Origin: CBDCRK01 sp965220955
Lineage (GTDB): Bacteria; Desulfobacterota; Binatia; Bin18; CBDCRK01
Length of the DNA stretch: 64,000 bases
Direction: 5' to 3'
Assembly (NCBI GenBank): GCA_965220955.1
Contig: CBDCRK010000027.1
Span: forward strand, 1-64,000
Shown one piece after another: positions 8,666 through 16,921 of this stretch; the stretch's first letter is position 1; every line of letters starts with the position of its first letter. The notes beneath the pieces are model-generated. The model made no database searches, was not told the origin of the DNA, and saw only the letters and a program-made list of their open reading frames with translations. The translations under genes and the position numbers were made by a program.

Positions 8666-11502
8666 CAGCGGAGTGGAGTTGGAAGGAAAAGCTCTGCGGT
8701 CTTAGCAGCAGGGATATCGCCTTCTTCATCATGAAAGATTGTCTTAGTTTTGGTAACCCGGAGCCTTTTCATTTCTTCAGTGCTCAATCCTAACAGTGTA
8801 CTGATGATCTCGTGTGGTTTAAGCGTACCTTCTTTGAGCATTGCGGTTTCCACTTCAATGGTTGAGAGGTTTGCCAAAGTGAGAGCTGTAGTGAAACGAT
8901 GTGCATCAACAGTCTTTGCTCCTTTTTTGCCCTGTTTTTGCATGGGATAGGAGGGAAGGGCATGGAAGTGCGCTATACGTGCAGCTAGCCAGGCTGTGGA
9001 CTGCTTCTCAGCTGGCAGTGATGCAGTTGCGATCTCATAACGAAAGCCCCGGATGCTAGTCTCAACGCTGGGACTGGTAAGCGGCACTTTTTCTACAGCA
9101 ACTACGGCAAACCCCGTGGGCAGTTCTTCGTTAAGAGAAGTGGCTACCGCTGTGGCGGGTAGGGGTTCCTTGAGGTTAATATCGCAGGTCTCCTCTTGAC
9201 TCTCCACACCAAAGGGAAGCGCTGGCCCGAAGTCAATACGGGGGAGAGGATGATAGCCTTGGCTGTAGGCGATAGGTAAATGCGCCCGTTGGCAGGCACG
9301 ACCCCAAAGTGTTACCAACTCCCGCATACCAACAAAACGAGCAGGGCCAAGCTTGGTGTACTTAAGGCGTAGCCGTATAACTACCTTTTCCCCACCACTG
9401 TTTGTAAGGGCAATCGTATTAGAGTCACCTGTGAGCCATTCTTCAGCGTTTCCTGAGGCTTTCGCTGCCGAGTCTGAAGTTTGAGGTTTGAGGTTTGCAG
9501 GGTAGGGGGACAGCGTGCTGTTTTTGTCCGAGGTTGCTTCGGCGCTGGGAGGAGCTTCGGGCTTTGGCCCATGGAGGCTCTGCCATTGCCTGGTTCCCCA
9601 GGATTGACCTTCTGGCATCACTTCCTTTGCCCACGCCGAGACCTCTTTGCCTCGATGCTCTCCGCCCTTGGCTCCTTTAAGATGATAGGTCACATTGCGA
9701 GTGCTCTTAAAGTCACACGCCCCGCAATAGGTGCAGCGTTCTACACTGCAGTCAGGGGTAAGGGTAGCAGCAAAGGCCTTAGCCAGTTCACGCTGTAAGA
9801 ATTTTTTTGTTACCCCGCTGTCGAGGTGGTCCCAGGGCAACACCTCATCCAGTATTCGGCGGCGAAGGTAAAAATTGGGATTCGTTTGAGTCTCCGCCAG
9901 AGCTCTCTGCCACAGGTCGAACTGGCATTCTTCGGTCCAGCCATCGAAGCAACACCCAAGACGATAGGCAGCAAGAAGCAGAGAAGAAAGGCTCCGATCT
10001 CCCCGGGCAAAAATTCCTTCGAGAAATGATAGGCGTGAGTCATGCCATTTAAACTGAATTCGAGCTTTACGCAGCTCCTGACGCAAAAAAGCTTGGCGGC
10101 TCTCGGTCTCTGTTAGGGTTAGCTGGGGGGCCCACTGAAAGGGAGTGTGAGGCTTTGGCACAAACGTAGAAACGCTAGCAGTGACCTGGCACTTATAGTT
10201 GCCCGCTTTTGCCACTTGGCGGCAAAGGTTCACAATACCTAGGAGGTCTTCCTCGGTTTCGCTGGGCAAGCCCAACATGAAATAGAGTTTTACGCTTTGC
10301 CAGCCAAGGGAAAAAAGAAGACGAGCAGATTCTACCAGCTCCTCCTCTTTATATTCCTTTTGTATAACGTCTCTTAGCCGCTGTGTGCCCGCCTCGGGCG
10401 CCAGGGTAAAGCCAGTCTTACGCACCCGGCGGATCTCTTCAAGGATGTGAGGAGAAAGTGCGTCTACTCGGGTGGAGGGAAGTGAGACTGCAACCTTCTG
10501 TGTGGAAAAACGGTTCATGATCTCACTCAGGAGCGGATTGACACAGCTATAGTCGCCGGTACTCAGGCTTAACAAGGAGACCTCGTCATAGCCGCTCTTA
10601 TCAATGAGTTTTTGCACCTGTGTCAGAAGGGCCTGTGGGTCTCGTTCCCGTAGCGGTCGGTAGATATAGCCTGCCTGGCAAAACCGGCAGCCACGCACGC
10701 ACCCGCGCATAACCTCAAGGCTGACTCGGTCGTGCACAATGTTCAAATTGGGCACAACTTGCCGGTCAAGAAGCGGTACCGCGTTTAGGTCACGAAGGAG
10801 GCGTTTATCTATCCGCTCATATCCTGGCTCTAGCGGCCGGATGGCTGCCAGAGTGCCGTCCGGCTGGTAATCCACAGTGAAGAGAGACGGAACATATACC
10901 CCCGGAATAGTGCTAAGAGCCCGCAAGAGGGTCTTTCTGTCTTGCCTGTCCCAGGAGAGATAGGTCTCACAGATATCAAACACCGCCTCCTCGCCATCCC
11001 CCAGGAGAAAAGCATCGATAAAGTCAGCCAGAGGCTCGGGATGGAAGGCACAGGGGCCACCAGCAATAATAAGCGGGTCGGTTTCATTACGCTCGGGGGA
11101 GAAGAGGGGAATACCGGCAAGATCAAGCATCATGAGAATATTGGTATAAGTCAGCTCGTACTGTAAGCTGAAGCCTATGATATGAAAGTCTCTCAGTGGG
11201 GAGCAAGTCTCTAACGAGGCTAGGGGAAGGCCCTGCTCGCGTAAAAGCCTTTCCATATCTTTCCACGGGGCATAGACCCGCTCGGCGTAAGTCTCTGGAC
11301 GGCGGTTGAGAAGATCATAGAGGATTTGCAGCCCTAGGTGAGACTGAGCGATCTCGTAGACCTCGGGAAAGGCTAGAGCAAAGCGCAGGCTGACTTTCCT
11401 CAAGTCTTTGTGCACAGCGCCTCGCTCACCACCCAAGTAGCGAGCAGGCTTATCAACTAAAGGGAGAATAGCCTCGTAGGCCGCACGTAGATCAATCACC
11501 AC
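8665..11502 (-). CDS. TIGR03960-type B12-binding radical SAM protein fused to DUF2344/TIGR03936
   Basis: About 945 residues. The N-terminal part (KPARYLGGERG) belongs to TIGR03960; the radical-SAM cluster motif is MRGCVRGCRFCQAGYIYRP (C-x3-C-x2-C). A second Cys group, ERCTYCGACDF, precedes a low-complexity linker, and the last 240 residues form DUF2344: RLKYTKLGPARFVG, AYSQGYHPLPRIDFG and PFGVE. Fusion of the two modules is known in several phyla; the substrate, perhaps an RNA or ribosomal target given the link to rng, is not established. An ORF extends to a TTG at 11544, but the family starts just before AILPLVDKPARY, so a GTG at 11502 or 11499 is likelier. Confidence 0.88.
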   Translation of the reverse strand: MVIDLRAAYEAILPLVDKPARYLGGERGAVHKDLRKVSLRFALAFPEVYEIAQSHLGLQILYDLLNRRPETYAERVYAPWKDMERLLREQGLPLASLETCSPLRDFHIIGFSLQYELTYTNILMMLDLAGIPLFSPERNETDPLIIAGGPCAFHPEPLADFIDAFLLGDGEEAVFDICETYLSWDRQDRKTLLRALSTIPGVYVPSLFTVDYQPDGTLAAIRPLEPGYERIDKRLLRDLNAVPLLDRQVVPNLNIVHDRVSLEVMRGCVRGCRFCQAGYIYRPLRERDPQALLTQVQKLIDKSGYDEVSLLSLSTGDYSCVNPLLSEIMNRFSTQKVAVSLPSTRVDALSPHILEEIRRVRKTGFTLAPEAGTQRLRDVIQKEYKEEELVESARLLFSLGWQSVKLYFMLGLPSETEEDLLGIVNLCRQVAKAGNYKCQVTASVSTFVPKPHTPFQWAPQLTLTETESRQAFLRQELRKARIQFKWHDSRLSFLEGIFARGDRSLSSLLLAAYRLGCCFDGWTEECQFDLWQRALAETQTNPNFYLRRRILDEVLPWDHLDSGVTKKFLQRELAKAFAATLTPDCSVERCTYCGACDFKSTRNVTYHLKGAKGGEHRGKEVSAWAKEVMPEGQSWGTRQWQSLHGPKPEAPPSAEATSDKNSTLSPYPANLKPQTSDSAAKASGNAEEWLTGDSNTIALTNSGGEKVVIRLRLKYTKLGPARFVGMRELVTLWGRACQRAHLPIAYSQGYHPLPRIDFGPALPFGVESQEETCDINLKEPLPATAVATSLNEELPTGFAVVAVEKVPLTSPSVETSIRGFRYEIATASLPAEKQSTAWLAARIAHFHALPSYPMQKQGKKGAKTVDAHRFTTALTLANLSTIEVETAMLKEGTLKPHEIISTLLGLSTEEMKRLRVTKTKTIFHDEEGDIPAAKTAELFLPTPLR

Positions 11503-11627
11503 TCTTATAGCTGTCAGTATAGGAGAAGAGAGCTCAAAGAGCAAGGTATAGGTCTGCAGCTTGACATCCCTGCAAAGCCCCGATATGTGTTTTGCAATTT
11601 ATCTCTTAGGACGATGTTGGTAGAGCT

Positions 11628-12233
11628 GTGAGCGTACTACAGACAAAAGTACTGGTACTTAACCGCTTTTATTTTCCCGTTCATATCACTTCTGTCCGCC
11701 GCGCCTTTTGTCTTCTTTACCAAGGACTTGCCCGGGCAGTGGATGAGCAGTACCGCACATTTGATTTCGACTCCTGGAGTCAGCTCTCAGCCTCGCTGCA
11801 CGATGATACGGTAGGACTTGTGAATCGAGTGATTCGTGTTCCCCGCGTGATCCTTCTTGTTGCTTATGATCGGGTGCCCAAGCGACATGTTCGTTTTAGC
11901 CGCTTTAACGTCTTTGCCCGGGATAAGAACACTTGCCAGTATTGTGGTCATAAATTTCCCCGGAGCGAGCTTAATCTCGACCATGTTATCCCCCGCTCCC
12001 AGGGTGGTACCTCAACCTGGGAGAACGTGGTCTGCTCCTGTCGCGCATGTAACCGCATAAAAGGCGGGCGGTTACCTGAAGAAGCACACATGCAGCTTAT
12101 CCGTCTTCCTCATCGACCGGAATGGACTCCCTTTGCTATGGAGGTATCCGGTTTTAAGCGCTACCAAGCATGGCTCCCGCACTTTTCTGCCGTAGACGTG
12201 GCCTACTGGAATGCTGAACTGCTGGAAGGCTAG
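11628..12233 (+). CDS. HNH endonuclease
   Basis: 201 residues. The C-terminal half is a zinc-ribbon HNH nuclease: RDKNTCQYCG, LNLDHVIPRSQGG, WENVVCSCRACNRIKG, i.e. CxxC, the DH of the HNH core, Asn, then CxxC. The N-terminal part (VLVLNRFYFPVHITSVRRAF) is the extension typical of the housekeeping-like HNH proteins of many environmental bacteria. The start is GTG with no good ribosome site. It is divergent from the radical-SAM gene. Its biological role is unknown; nothing nearby suggests an intron, phage or restriction partner. Confidence 0.88.
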   Translation: MSVLQTKVLVLNRFYFPVHITSVRRAFCLLYQGLARAVDEQYRTFDFDSWSQLSASLHDDTVGLVNRVIRVPRVILLVAYDRVPKRHVRFSRFNVFARDKNTCQYCGHKFPRSELNLDHVIPRSQGGTSTWENVVCSCRACNRIKGGRLPEEAHMQLIRLPHRPEWTPFAMEVSGFKRYQAWLPHFSAVDVAYWNAELLEG

Positions 12234-12243
12234 CGCTTCTTCG

Positions 12244-12762
12244 TCAATTTTCCCCTGGGATCGGAAGAATCGGTACGTCATCTTCCTGGCGTTCTCGGTC
12301 GACTGCCTGAAGGGTACCCGCTTGCCGGATGAACTCCTGGGCCGCATCGGTTTGCGCTTCTACTTTTCTTGAATAAACGTTTGTGTTCCACAAGGCCACA
12401 TGGGTGCCTGATTTGTTTTGGTATGTGAACCTGACCCAATAGTCGCCGGTAGGGCGCACAAAGGTGAAATATTCGCTTAGGCGATCCAGGAGCAGGTCCT
12501 TTTGGCCTGGCATACCCGCCTCCCACTGACCCATCTTCCACTCATCTTCACTATCTCGTTTGCTCTCAAAAGCATTTCTTTCGATGTTCGAGATCACCGA
12601 GTAGATACTTCCTTCTGGTTTGTAGGATTTGACAATAGTGATGGCCTTATCTGCCGTCGGACCAGTAGCTATGATTTCTCCTCCTCCGCACCCCCATACA
12701 AGCATGCTGGCCAGGACTATAGAGGTTACGAATATCCATGAATGTGGTGTGTGTCGTCTCAT
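12244..12762 (-). CDS. putative lipoprotein, unknown function
   Basis: 172 residues. The start at 12762 is preferred to 12798 because GGGGAGGA lies about 8 nt upstream and the protein then opens with a basic n-region, a hydrophobic stretch and a lipobox LVWGC. The rest is soluble and charged, with repeated aromatic beta-strand-like segments (YWVRFTYQN, HVALWNTNVY). No family is recognised. It lies tail to tail with the HNH gene, with only 10 nt between the stops. Confidence 0.7.
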   Translation of the reverse strand: MRRHTPHSWIFVTSIVLASMLVWGCGGGEIIATGPTADKAITIVKSYKPEGSIYSVISNIERNAFESKRDSEDEWKMGQWEAGMPGQKDLLLDRLSEYFTFVRPTGDYWVRFTYQNKSGTHVALWNTNVYSRKVEAQTDAAQEFIRQAGTLQAVDRERQEDDVPILPIPGEN

Positions 12763-12867
12763 ACCATTTTCCTCCCCACATAGAATATTAACTGGCAAGG
12801 ATTCTACAATGAAAATGTGTAATGATCCAGCCTAGGGCAGTATATTAACCCCCCAGGGCATTTCCCC

Positions 12868-13239
12868 TTATGCGGTTCCCTCGCTTTCGTTGATCTTGCA
12901 AAAGGAGCGATACATGTCAATAAGGATCTCACGCTGACGGGGGGAGAGAGCAGGGTCACGCATGATGGCCTGCACCACATCCTCTTCTTTTCCCTCTTGC
13001 GGATCAAGTATCCCAGCCTGAGTATAGAGGGTCTCTGCTGAGACTCTTAATCCCTGAGCCAGGGACTGAAGGATGAGGCTACTCGGTGTTCTCAATCCTC
13101 TTTCGATTTGGCTGAGATATGGATTGGAAATCCCGCACATGTCCGCCAGACGACGGATGGAGAGCTGGGCCATTTGTCGTTGCCGTCGAATGAACTCGCC
13201 CAGCGGAATAGAAGTAGAACCACTCTTTTTGCCAGCCAT
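12868..13239 (-). CDS. XRE-family transcriptional regulator
   Basis: 123 residues. The helix-turn-helix of the Cro/CI type spans about residues 12-66: GEFIRRQRQMAQLSIRRLAD, then CGISNPYLSQIERG (recognition helix) and RTPSSLILQSLAQGL. The C-terminal 50 residues are acidic and helical (DPALSPRQREILIDMYRSF). It lies 19 nt downstream of the phasin-like pseudogene on the same strand, an order seen where such regulators control polyhydroxyalkanoate granule proteins. That link is inference. Confidence 0.88.
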   Translation of the reverse strand: MAGKKSGSTSIPLGEFIRRQRQMAQLSIRRLADMCGISNPYLSQIERGLRTPSSLILQSLAQGLRVSAETLYTQAGILDPQEGKEEDVVQAIMRDPALSPRQREILIDMYRSFCKINESEGTA

Positions 13240-13258
13240 TTCCTTTGGAACACTTCCT

Positions 13259-13556
13259 CTATCTCTCGGTTCTCTTCTCTGCTTCTTCTTCCTTCTCGAT
13301 CTGCCACAGATTGCGGGCCATGTTTACTGTACTCTCAACAAACTGGCGAGTCATGGTGGTTTGCGCCTCGAAAAGCGAACCCAGGGGGTATCTTTTGCCC
13401 AGCCGGTGGCCTGCTTTTACCACTCAAGGGCGCTCCTAGCTATCTTCTCGCTGGTGTCAAGGTAGCTGGCAACCACTTTTTTGCGTCGCTGCGCCATGGG
13501 GCACTCAATTCAGAAAAAAGCTTAAACAGCGAAAAATGGCTCTCTTGTTCTGCCAT
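13259..13556 (-). pseudogene. small phasin-like/helical protein gene, degraded
   Basis: Read in three frames this gives one coherent helical protein of about 98 residues: MAEQESHFSLFKLFSE..., then KKVVASYLDTSEKIARSALEW, then KDTP followed by GSLFEAQTTMTRQFVE and VNMARNLWQIEKEEE. The pieces match the pattern of small granule-associated or phasin-like proteins (long amphipathic helices, WAKDTP...FEAQ). Lesions are a frame change near the GCGACGCAAAAAAG stretch, a stop after ALEW, and another frame change at the CCCCC near 13381-13390. The intact XRE gene follows at once. The family assignment is tentative; the decay is clear. Confidence 0.6.
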
Positions 13557-13703
13557 TATCTACTCCTCCTTGTCCTTGCAAGACTATCCTTCGAGTTCAA
13601 TGCTAGCTATGCTAAGCAATATTGCTAATTTTTGCAAGCAAGATGAGCAGAAAAATTATCCCCTTGGAGACAAAAAACGTCTTTTTTAAGCGGGAATGCG
13701 TGT

Positions 13704-13973
13704 TTACGCCCCTATCGGATCAGTAGAAATGATAGGCAGGAACACACTAAATCTACTCCCCTGGCCCTTGCCTAGCATTTCCTCAACGGACAATACGGAA
13801 GGATTGAAAACCCAGGGGTAACGCAGCTCCTGGTCCTGTTCGAAAACCACGATAGGAGAGTCTTTGAGGACAACCCGAAAGCGTTCTTCGCTCTCCTGTA
13901 CTACTTCCTCGGCCTGCTTGGGCTCGGATTCTACAACTTCCAGGGCATCAATCTGTTGACGCAGCGTCTCCAA
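13704..13973 (-). pseudogene. histidine kinase remnant: PAS start joined to ATPase end
   Basis: The 89-codon frame begins with a coiled coil and the first strand of a PAS domain (ERFRVVLKDSPIVVFEQDQ, YPWVFNP), then jumps straight to GKGQGSRFSVFLPI, the last glycine box and final strand of a HATPase_c domain. The dimerisation domain with its phospho-His and the N and G1 boxes are gone, so it cannot be a working kinase. The simplest reading is a large in-frame internal deletion of a PAS-histidine kinase. Confidence 0.75.
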
Positions 13974-14005
13974 ACACCGTCAAGTATATCATACACAATT
14001 TGTGT

Positions 14006-14022
14006 TGACTGACTATCAGTCA
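14006..14022. promoter_or_regulatory. 17-bp inverted repeat resembling a TetR-family operator
   Basis: TGACTGA-CTA-TCAGTCA is a perfect 7-bp dyad with a 3-bp centre. Operators of many TetR-family repressors have this TGACTGAC...GTCAGTCA form. It lies in the 227-bp gap between the divergent kinase remnant and the ferritin-like gene. No tetR gene is present in the window, so the regulator would act from elsewhere or the site may be a relic. Confidence 0.5.
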
Positions 14023-14154
14023 GTGAAATATTGCTTCATCATGAGGTTGCACTTCAGCCGTGCGGATGCTAAAAGACAAAAAGTCAGATAGTTCTGTGAG
14101 TACCGGCATCTTACCAAGACAAAATGATGAGCAAAAGGGGTAACGGCTCCGCGC

Positions 14155-14160
14155 TATAAT
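14155..14160 (+). promoter_or_regulatory. candidate -10 box (TATAAT) of the ferritin-like gene
   Basis: A consensus TATAAT lies 41 nt upstream of the ATG at 14201. No TTGACA-like -35 box is visible 16-18 nt before it, so it may depend on an activator. Confidence 0.35.
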
Positions 14161-14200
14161 AGGGCTACTTCATTATGGCCCAAAGAAAAGGAGAGATGCT

Positions 14201-14617
14201 ATGGCAGACGAAGAACTTCTTCAGCAACCCAACAAAGCTTTGCAGATGGAGTATAAGACGACTTTCCAATACGTGCAGAACTCTTACCTAGTGAAAGGCA
14301 TGCGGCGCCCCTCCATGGTGCAATGGCTGCGCGCCCAAGCCCAGAAGGAGCAGCAGGATGCCTTTAAACTGGCTGATAAGATTGTCTCCTTAGGAGAGAT
14401 ACCCACAACCGAGATTCCAGAAATTACCCACTTAACCAAGTCCGAGGATATCCTGCAAGAGAGTCTGGCCCTGGAAGAGGGCTCGGTCAATGCCTACCAG
14501 GAGTGCATCAAGCTGGCCAGCGAGCGGGGAGATACGTCTTTAAGACTTCTCCTGGAAGAACTTCTTGCCAGTGCTGAGAGTGACTTGGAAGAGATCCGCA
14601 AGATGGTAGAGGAGTAG
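14201..14617 (+). CDS. ferritin-like/bacterioferritin-related four-helix protein
   Basis: 138 residues with the layout of the ferritin-like fold: helix A QMEYKTTFQYVQNSYL, helix B QKEQQDAFKLADKIVSL, the signature loop GEIPTTEIPEI, helix C EESLALEEG-type segment and helix D LLEELLASAESDLEEI. In bacterioferritin the metal ligands include E-x2-H in helices B and D; here the histidine positions read Gln and Asp, so iron binding may be altered or lost. The Shine-Dalgarno AAGGAGAG precedes the ATG by 6-7 nt. It could be an iron-storage relative or a structural derivative. Confidence 0.7.
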   Translation: MADEELLQQPNKALQMEYKTTFQYVQNSYLVKGMRRPSMVQWLRAQAQKEQQDAFKLADKIVSLGEIPTTEIPEITHLTKSEDILQESLALEEGSVNAYQECIKLASERGDTSLRLLLEELLASAESDLEEIRKMVEE

Positions 14618-14626
14618 CTTCTTTTT

Positions 14627-15058
14627 TTACCTTTCCTTTTGCTTCTGAAAGGCAACCTCTCTAGCCTCCTCCACCTCCGTGATAAGGAATCTTCTTTCCT
14701 TGGGGTAGAGACAACCCTTGATGGTCAGTAACTTGCCTGCAATCTCTGGTTGCTGCAAAGGCAGAGTGAGGTTTTCGGGTCCATAAAAGTGCACTTGACG
14801 ATGAAAGAGGCTTTGCAGGATCATCCGGTCGCCATATCTGCCCCTCAACTCCTCTACTTTTTCCAACCGGAAAAGCCAATGCTTTCCCTGAATGAAAACA
14901 GTGAGTGTGGACAGGCCTCCAGGGTTCCGCTTGTCAAGAGGAAGAAGTTCCCCGGTGAAGCGAACCATGGGAGTTCGATCCGGGTAAATAAACTCAGCAA
15001 TAGCCGTCGTAGTCCAGAAGACCGATATCAACAGAACGACGAGTGTTATCTGTCTCAT
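14627..15058 (-). CDS. exported protein of unknown function
   Basis: 143 residues starting at 15058, where AAGGAGG lies 7 nt upstream. Residues 1-21 are a signal peptide (RQITLVVLLISVFW, cleavage after AIA). The mature part is a small beta-rich domain with alternating hydrophobic strands: MVRFTGELL, LTVFIQGKHWLFRLEKVEEL, HFYGPENLTL, LLTIKGCLYP and RFLITEVEEA. This looks like an OB-fold periplasmic domain, but I do not recognise a named family. It lies tail to tail with the ferritin-like gene, 9 nt apart. Confidence 0.7.
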   Translation of the reverse strand: MRQITLVVLLISVFWTTTAIAEFIYPDRTPMVRFTGELLPLDKRNPGGLSTLTVFIQGKHWLFRLEKVEELRGRYGDRMILQSLFHRQVHFYGPENLTLPLQQPEIAGKLLTIKGCLYPKERRFLITEVEEAREVAFQKQKER

Positions 15059-15120
15059 GATGTTTCCTCCTTCCCATAGGGGTTTCTCCAGAGCCAAGTG
15101 TTGTTACTTTTCCTTCATGG

Positions 15121-15210
15121 GAGGACAATAGCCAGAGGTGGAGCGAAAAGTCATAAAATTTTGGTTCAATTTTTAAGGGCGAGAAGTGAAGCGAGATCAA
15201 CCAATTATCC
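15121..15210 (+). repeat. degenerate copy of the leader and first codons of the AAA/TPR regulator
   Basis: The sequence matches 18279-18379 over about 90 nt, including GTCATAAAATTT, TTCAATTTTTAAG and a GTG-started VK(R/Q)DQ..II coding start. Here the frame ends after about 28 codons and the rest of the regulator is missing, so this is a cut-off second copy of the gene start. Confidence 0.65.
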
Positions 15211-15569
15211 TCTGTTTCTTGCGCCCGGACATAGGACACCGACACCAGAGCCATACCAAACCTAGGCCCTGACTCCCTCAACAAACTTGACACCCCAATA
15301 CTGGTAGAGGTAGAAACTATCTATGAAACCTCCACAAGGGTGCAGGGGAAGTAGAGACGGAGCGCGCTCGTCCAAAAAGCCCTTATTCCAATTTAATGAG
15401 GAGGTATTGGATATGGAGGACGTTACTCCACCGGGCTAGTAGGGCCCACTGTTGGCGGGTGGTGCTGGTCCTGTAAGAGGGACTTAAGGAGGCGTTATAT
15501 ATCTCGTTGACAGGCGGGGCTGATTACAGAAACACTGAGGAAAATTGTTGGTATTCTCAATGCCAGCAG
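15211..15569. other. intergenic stretch with no supported gene
   Basis: There is no convincing frame or homology here. The stretch contains several purine-rich GGAGG-like words (15400-15495) and ends in the terminator at 15570. The transcript it ends could be a small RNA or a lost gene; I cannot decide. Confidence 0.3.
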
Positions 15570-15603
15570 CGGGCTTCCTTCCCGAGGGGAAGCCCGTTTT
15601 TTT
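15570..15603 (+). terminator. rho-independent terminator
   Basis: A 9-bp perfect stem (cgggcttcc 15570-15578 with ggaagcccg 15588-15596) and a 9-nt loop are followed at once by seven Ts. This is the best intrinsic terminator in the window, yet no clear gene ends before it. Confidence 0.85.
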
Positions 15604-15617
15604 GTCTGGGAGAGCCT

Positions 15618-15764
15618 ATGAACAGGACTAGAGCACAGGAAGCCGCACAAGCTGTTATGGATGTTTACTTTGAAATTAATGCTAATGCTCCGGCAAACTG
15701 GATTGACCTGCTTGAAGACCGCCAGGCATGGGCAGATCTCAAAAGCGTAATGGAGGCTCTCTGA
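15618..15764 (+). CDS. small hypothetical protein (48 aa)
   Basis: Starts at ATG 15618 with GGGAGAG 4-5 nt upstream. The peptide is acidic and helical (RTRAQEAAQAVMDVYFEINA, NWIDLLEDRQAWADLKSVME), without membrane or signal features. Its composition looks like a real protein rather than chance, but I know no family. It may be the N-terminal relic of a larger protein cut by the ISL3 remnant that ends 33 nt downstream. Confidence 0.45.
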   Translation: MNRTRAQEAAQAVMDVYFEINANAPANWIDLLEDRQAWADLKSVMEAL

Positions 15765-15797
15765 TATTTCCCGTGGAAGGGTCCATATATAGTGGTA

Positions 15798-16531
15798 TCA
15801 GCCAACGGTAGTGGCGACAAACAGGCGATAGCCTTCGAGGTCCAGAAAGAGACGCTGGAAGAGATGGGAAAGGTTGAACAGGCCATAGCAGCGGCGCTTG
15901 AGCACCTTGATCTTATTATTGAGCCCCTCCACAAAGCCGCTGTTGTGGCGATGGAGAAAGTAATGGGTGATTTCTTCCAGCCCCATTATCTTCACTCTGC
16001 CTACCTCCGCCCAATCTACCTCCTGACTAATCCAGCGATCCACTACCCCTTCTAGGGCTTTGTACCCTATATCTTCCTTTATCTTCCTTGATACTCACAT
16101 CCTCCACCGTGGCATGGACTCATTGCAAGAGCAGATATTTCTCATAGGCTTTGGTAGGGGGAGGGTTGGCTGTATACCACGGCAACTCCTGGGTCGTGGT
16201 CGGTTCTCCTTCGCAGTACCCACACCGGTAACCTTTGGGATACAGCTGGAGGTATACTCTTTTGCCCAGAACTGGGTAGGTGTCTGAGCGTGAGGGCATC
16301 ATCTACTCTATGAAAATCCCTAATCTCTCGCCCACCCTTCCTACACTGCGTCCCCTCAAGTGTACTTTCTACCGTGAGGATACACTCACCACGGTCGTTA
16401 ATCTCCCTAGCCAACACCCCCACATCGGCTATATCCAGTGCAATGGTGATCTGCGCGTTGATAGCCAAGCCCTGCTGATCTCTTGTCGATCTTAGTATTT
16501 TTTCATATTCTGGCAGCGGTCGCATCACCAC
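15798..16531 (-). mobile_element. ISL3-family transposase, internally deleted remnant
   Basis: The N-terminal part reads as a DNA-binding region with a zinc finger (CRKGGREIRDFHRVDDALTL, then YRCGYCEGEP in another frame). The C-terminal part has HNSGFVEGLNNKIKVLKRRCYG and LFQRLFLDLEGYRLF, the unmistakable end of ISL3 transposases. Between VGRVKIMGL and EEITHYF the central DDE catalytic core (about 200 residues) is missing, and at least two frame changes lie between about 16090 and 16300. It cannot move by itself. No terminal inverted repeats were identified. It abuts the truncated sigma-54 activator at 16559. Confidence 0.85.
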
Positions 16532-16558
16532 AATATGTTGGGGTCTTCACGGCAGCTA

Positions 16559-16723
16559 TCAAAGAACCAAATTCATATTGAAGGAATGCTCAGAAAAACG
16601 GCGGGCGATAAAACGTGTGCAGCCGAGCTTTTAGGCTTAAGCCGTTCTTCCTTCTACCGCAAAATAGAGGATTTGGGCATTCACCTGCGACTGGGGCCGA
16701 ATAATAATGACGGGAGAGATTAA
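16559..16723 (+). pseudogene. Fis-type HTH tail of a sigma-54-dependent response regulator
   Basis: Only the last domain remains: IHIEGMLRKTAGDKTCAAEL followed by LGLSRSSFYRKIEDLGI, the HTH_8 DNA-binding end of NtrC-like activators. The receiver and AAA+ domains are absent; the ISL3 remnant lies immediately upstream, so insertion and later deletion of that element probably removed them. Confidence 0.8.
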
Positions 16724-16756
16724 CTAGGCTATGGGAACTGGGCTGAAGATGAACTT

Positions 16757-16921
16757 ATGAACTTAAAGGTAGAGCCAAACGAAATACTGTTCCTTTGCTT
16801 GGCTCACTGGTGTAAGCAATGGTCCCTCCATGAGCAGCCTAACAGAAAAGCTAGTGCGCGAATCTTCCTGCCTGGTGCTCTCTATTCAAGAGAGATAGAG
16901 TGCTGGTTGGCAAGCGCATGA
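16757..16921 (+). CDS. small ORF, 54 aa, unknown
   Basis: A short frame rich in Trp and Cys (LFLCLAHWCKQW) in an otherwise empty gap. The ribosome site is weak and no family is recognised. It may be spurious. Confidence 0.2.
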   Translation: MNLKVEPNEILFLCLAHWCKQWSLHEQPNRKASARIFLPGALYSREIECWLASA

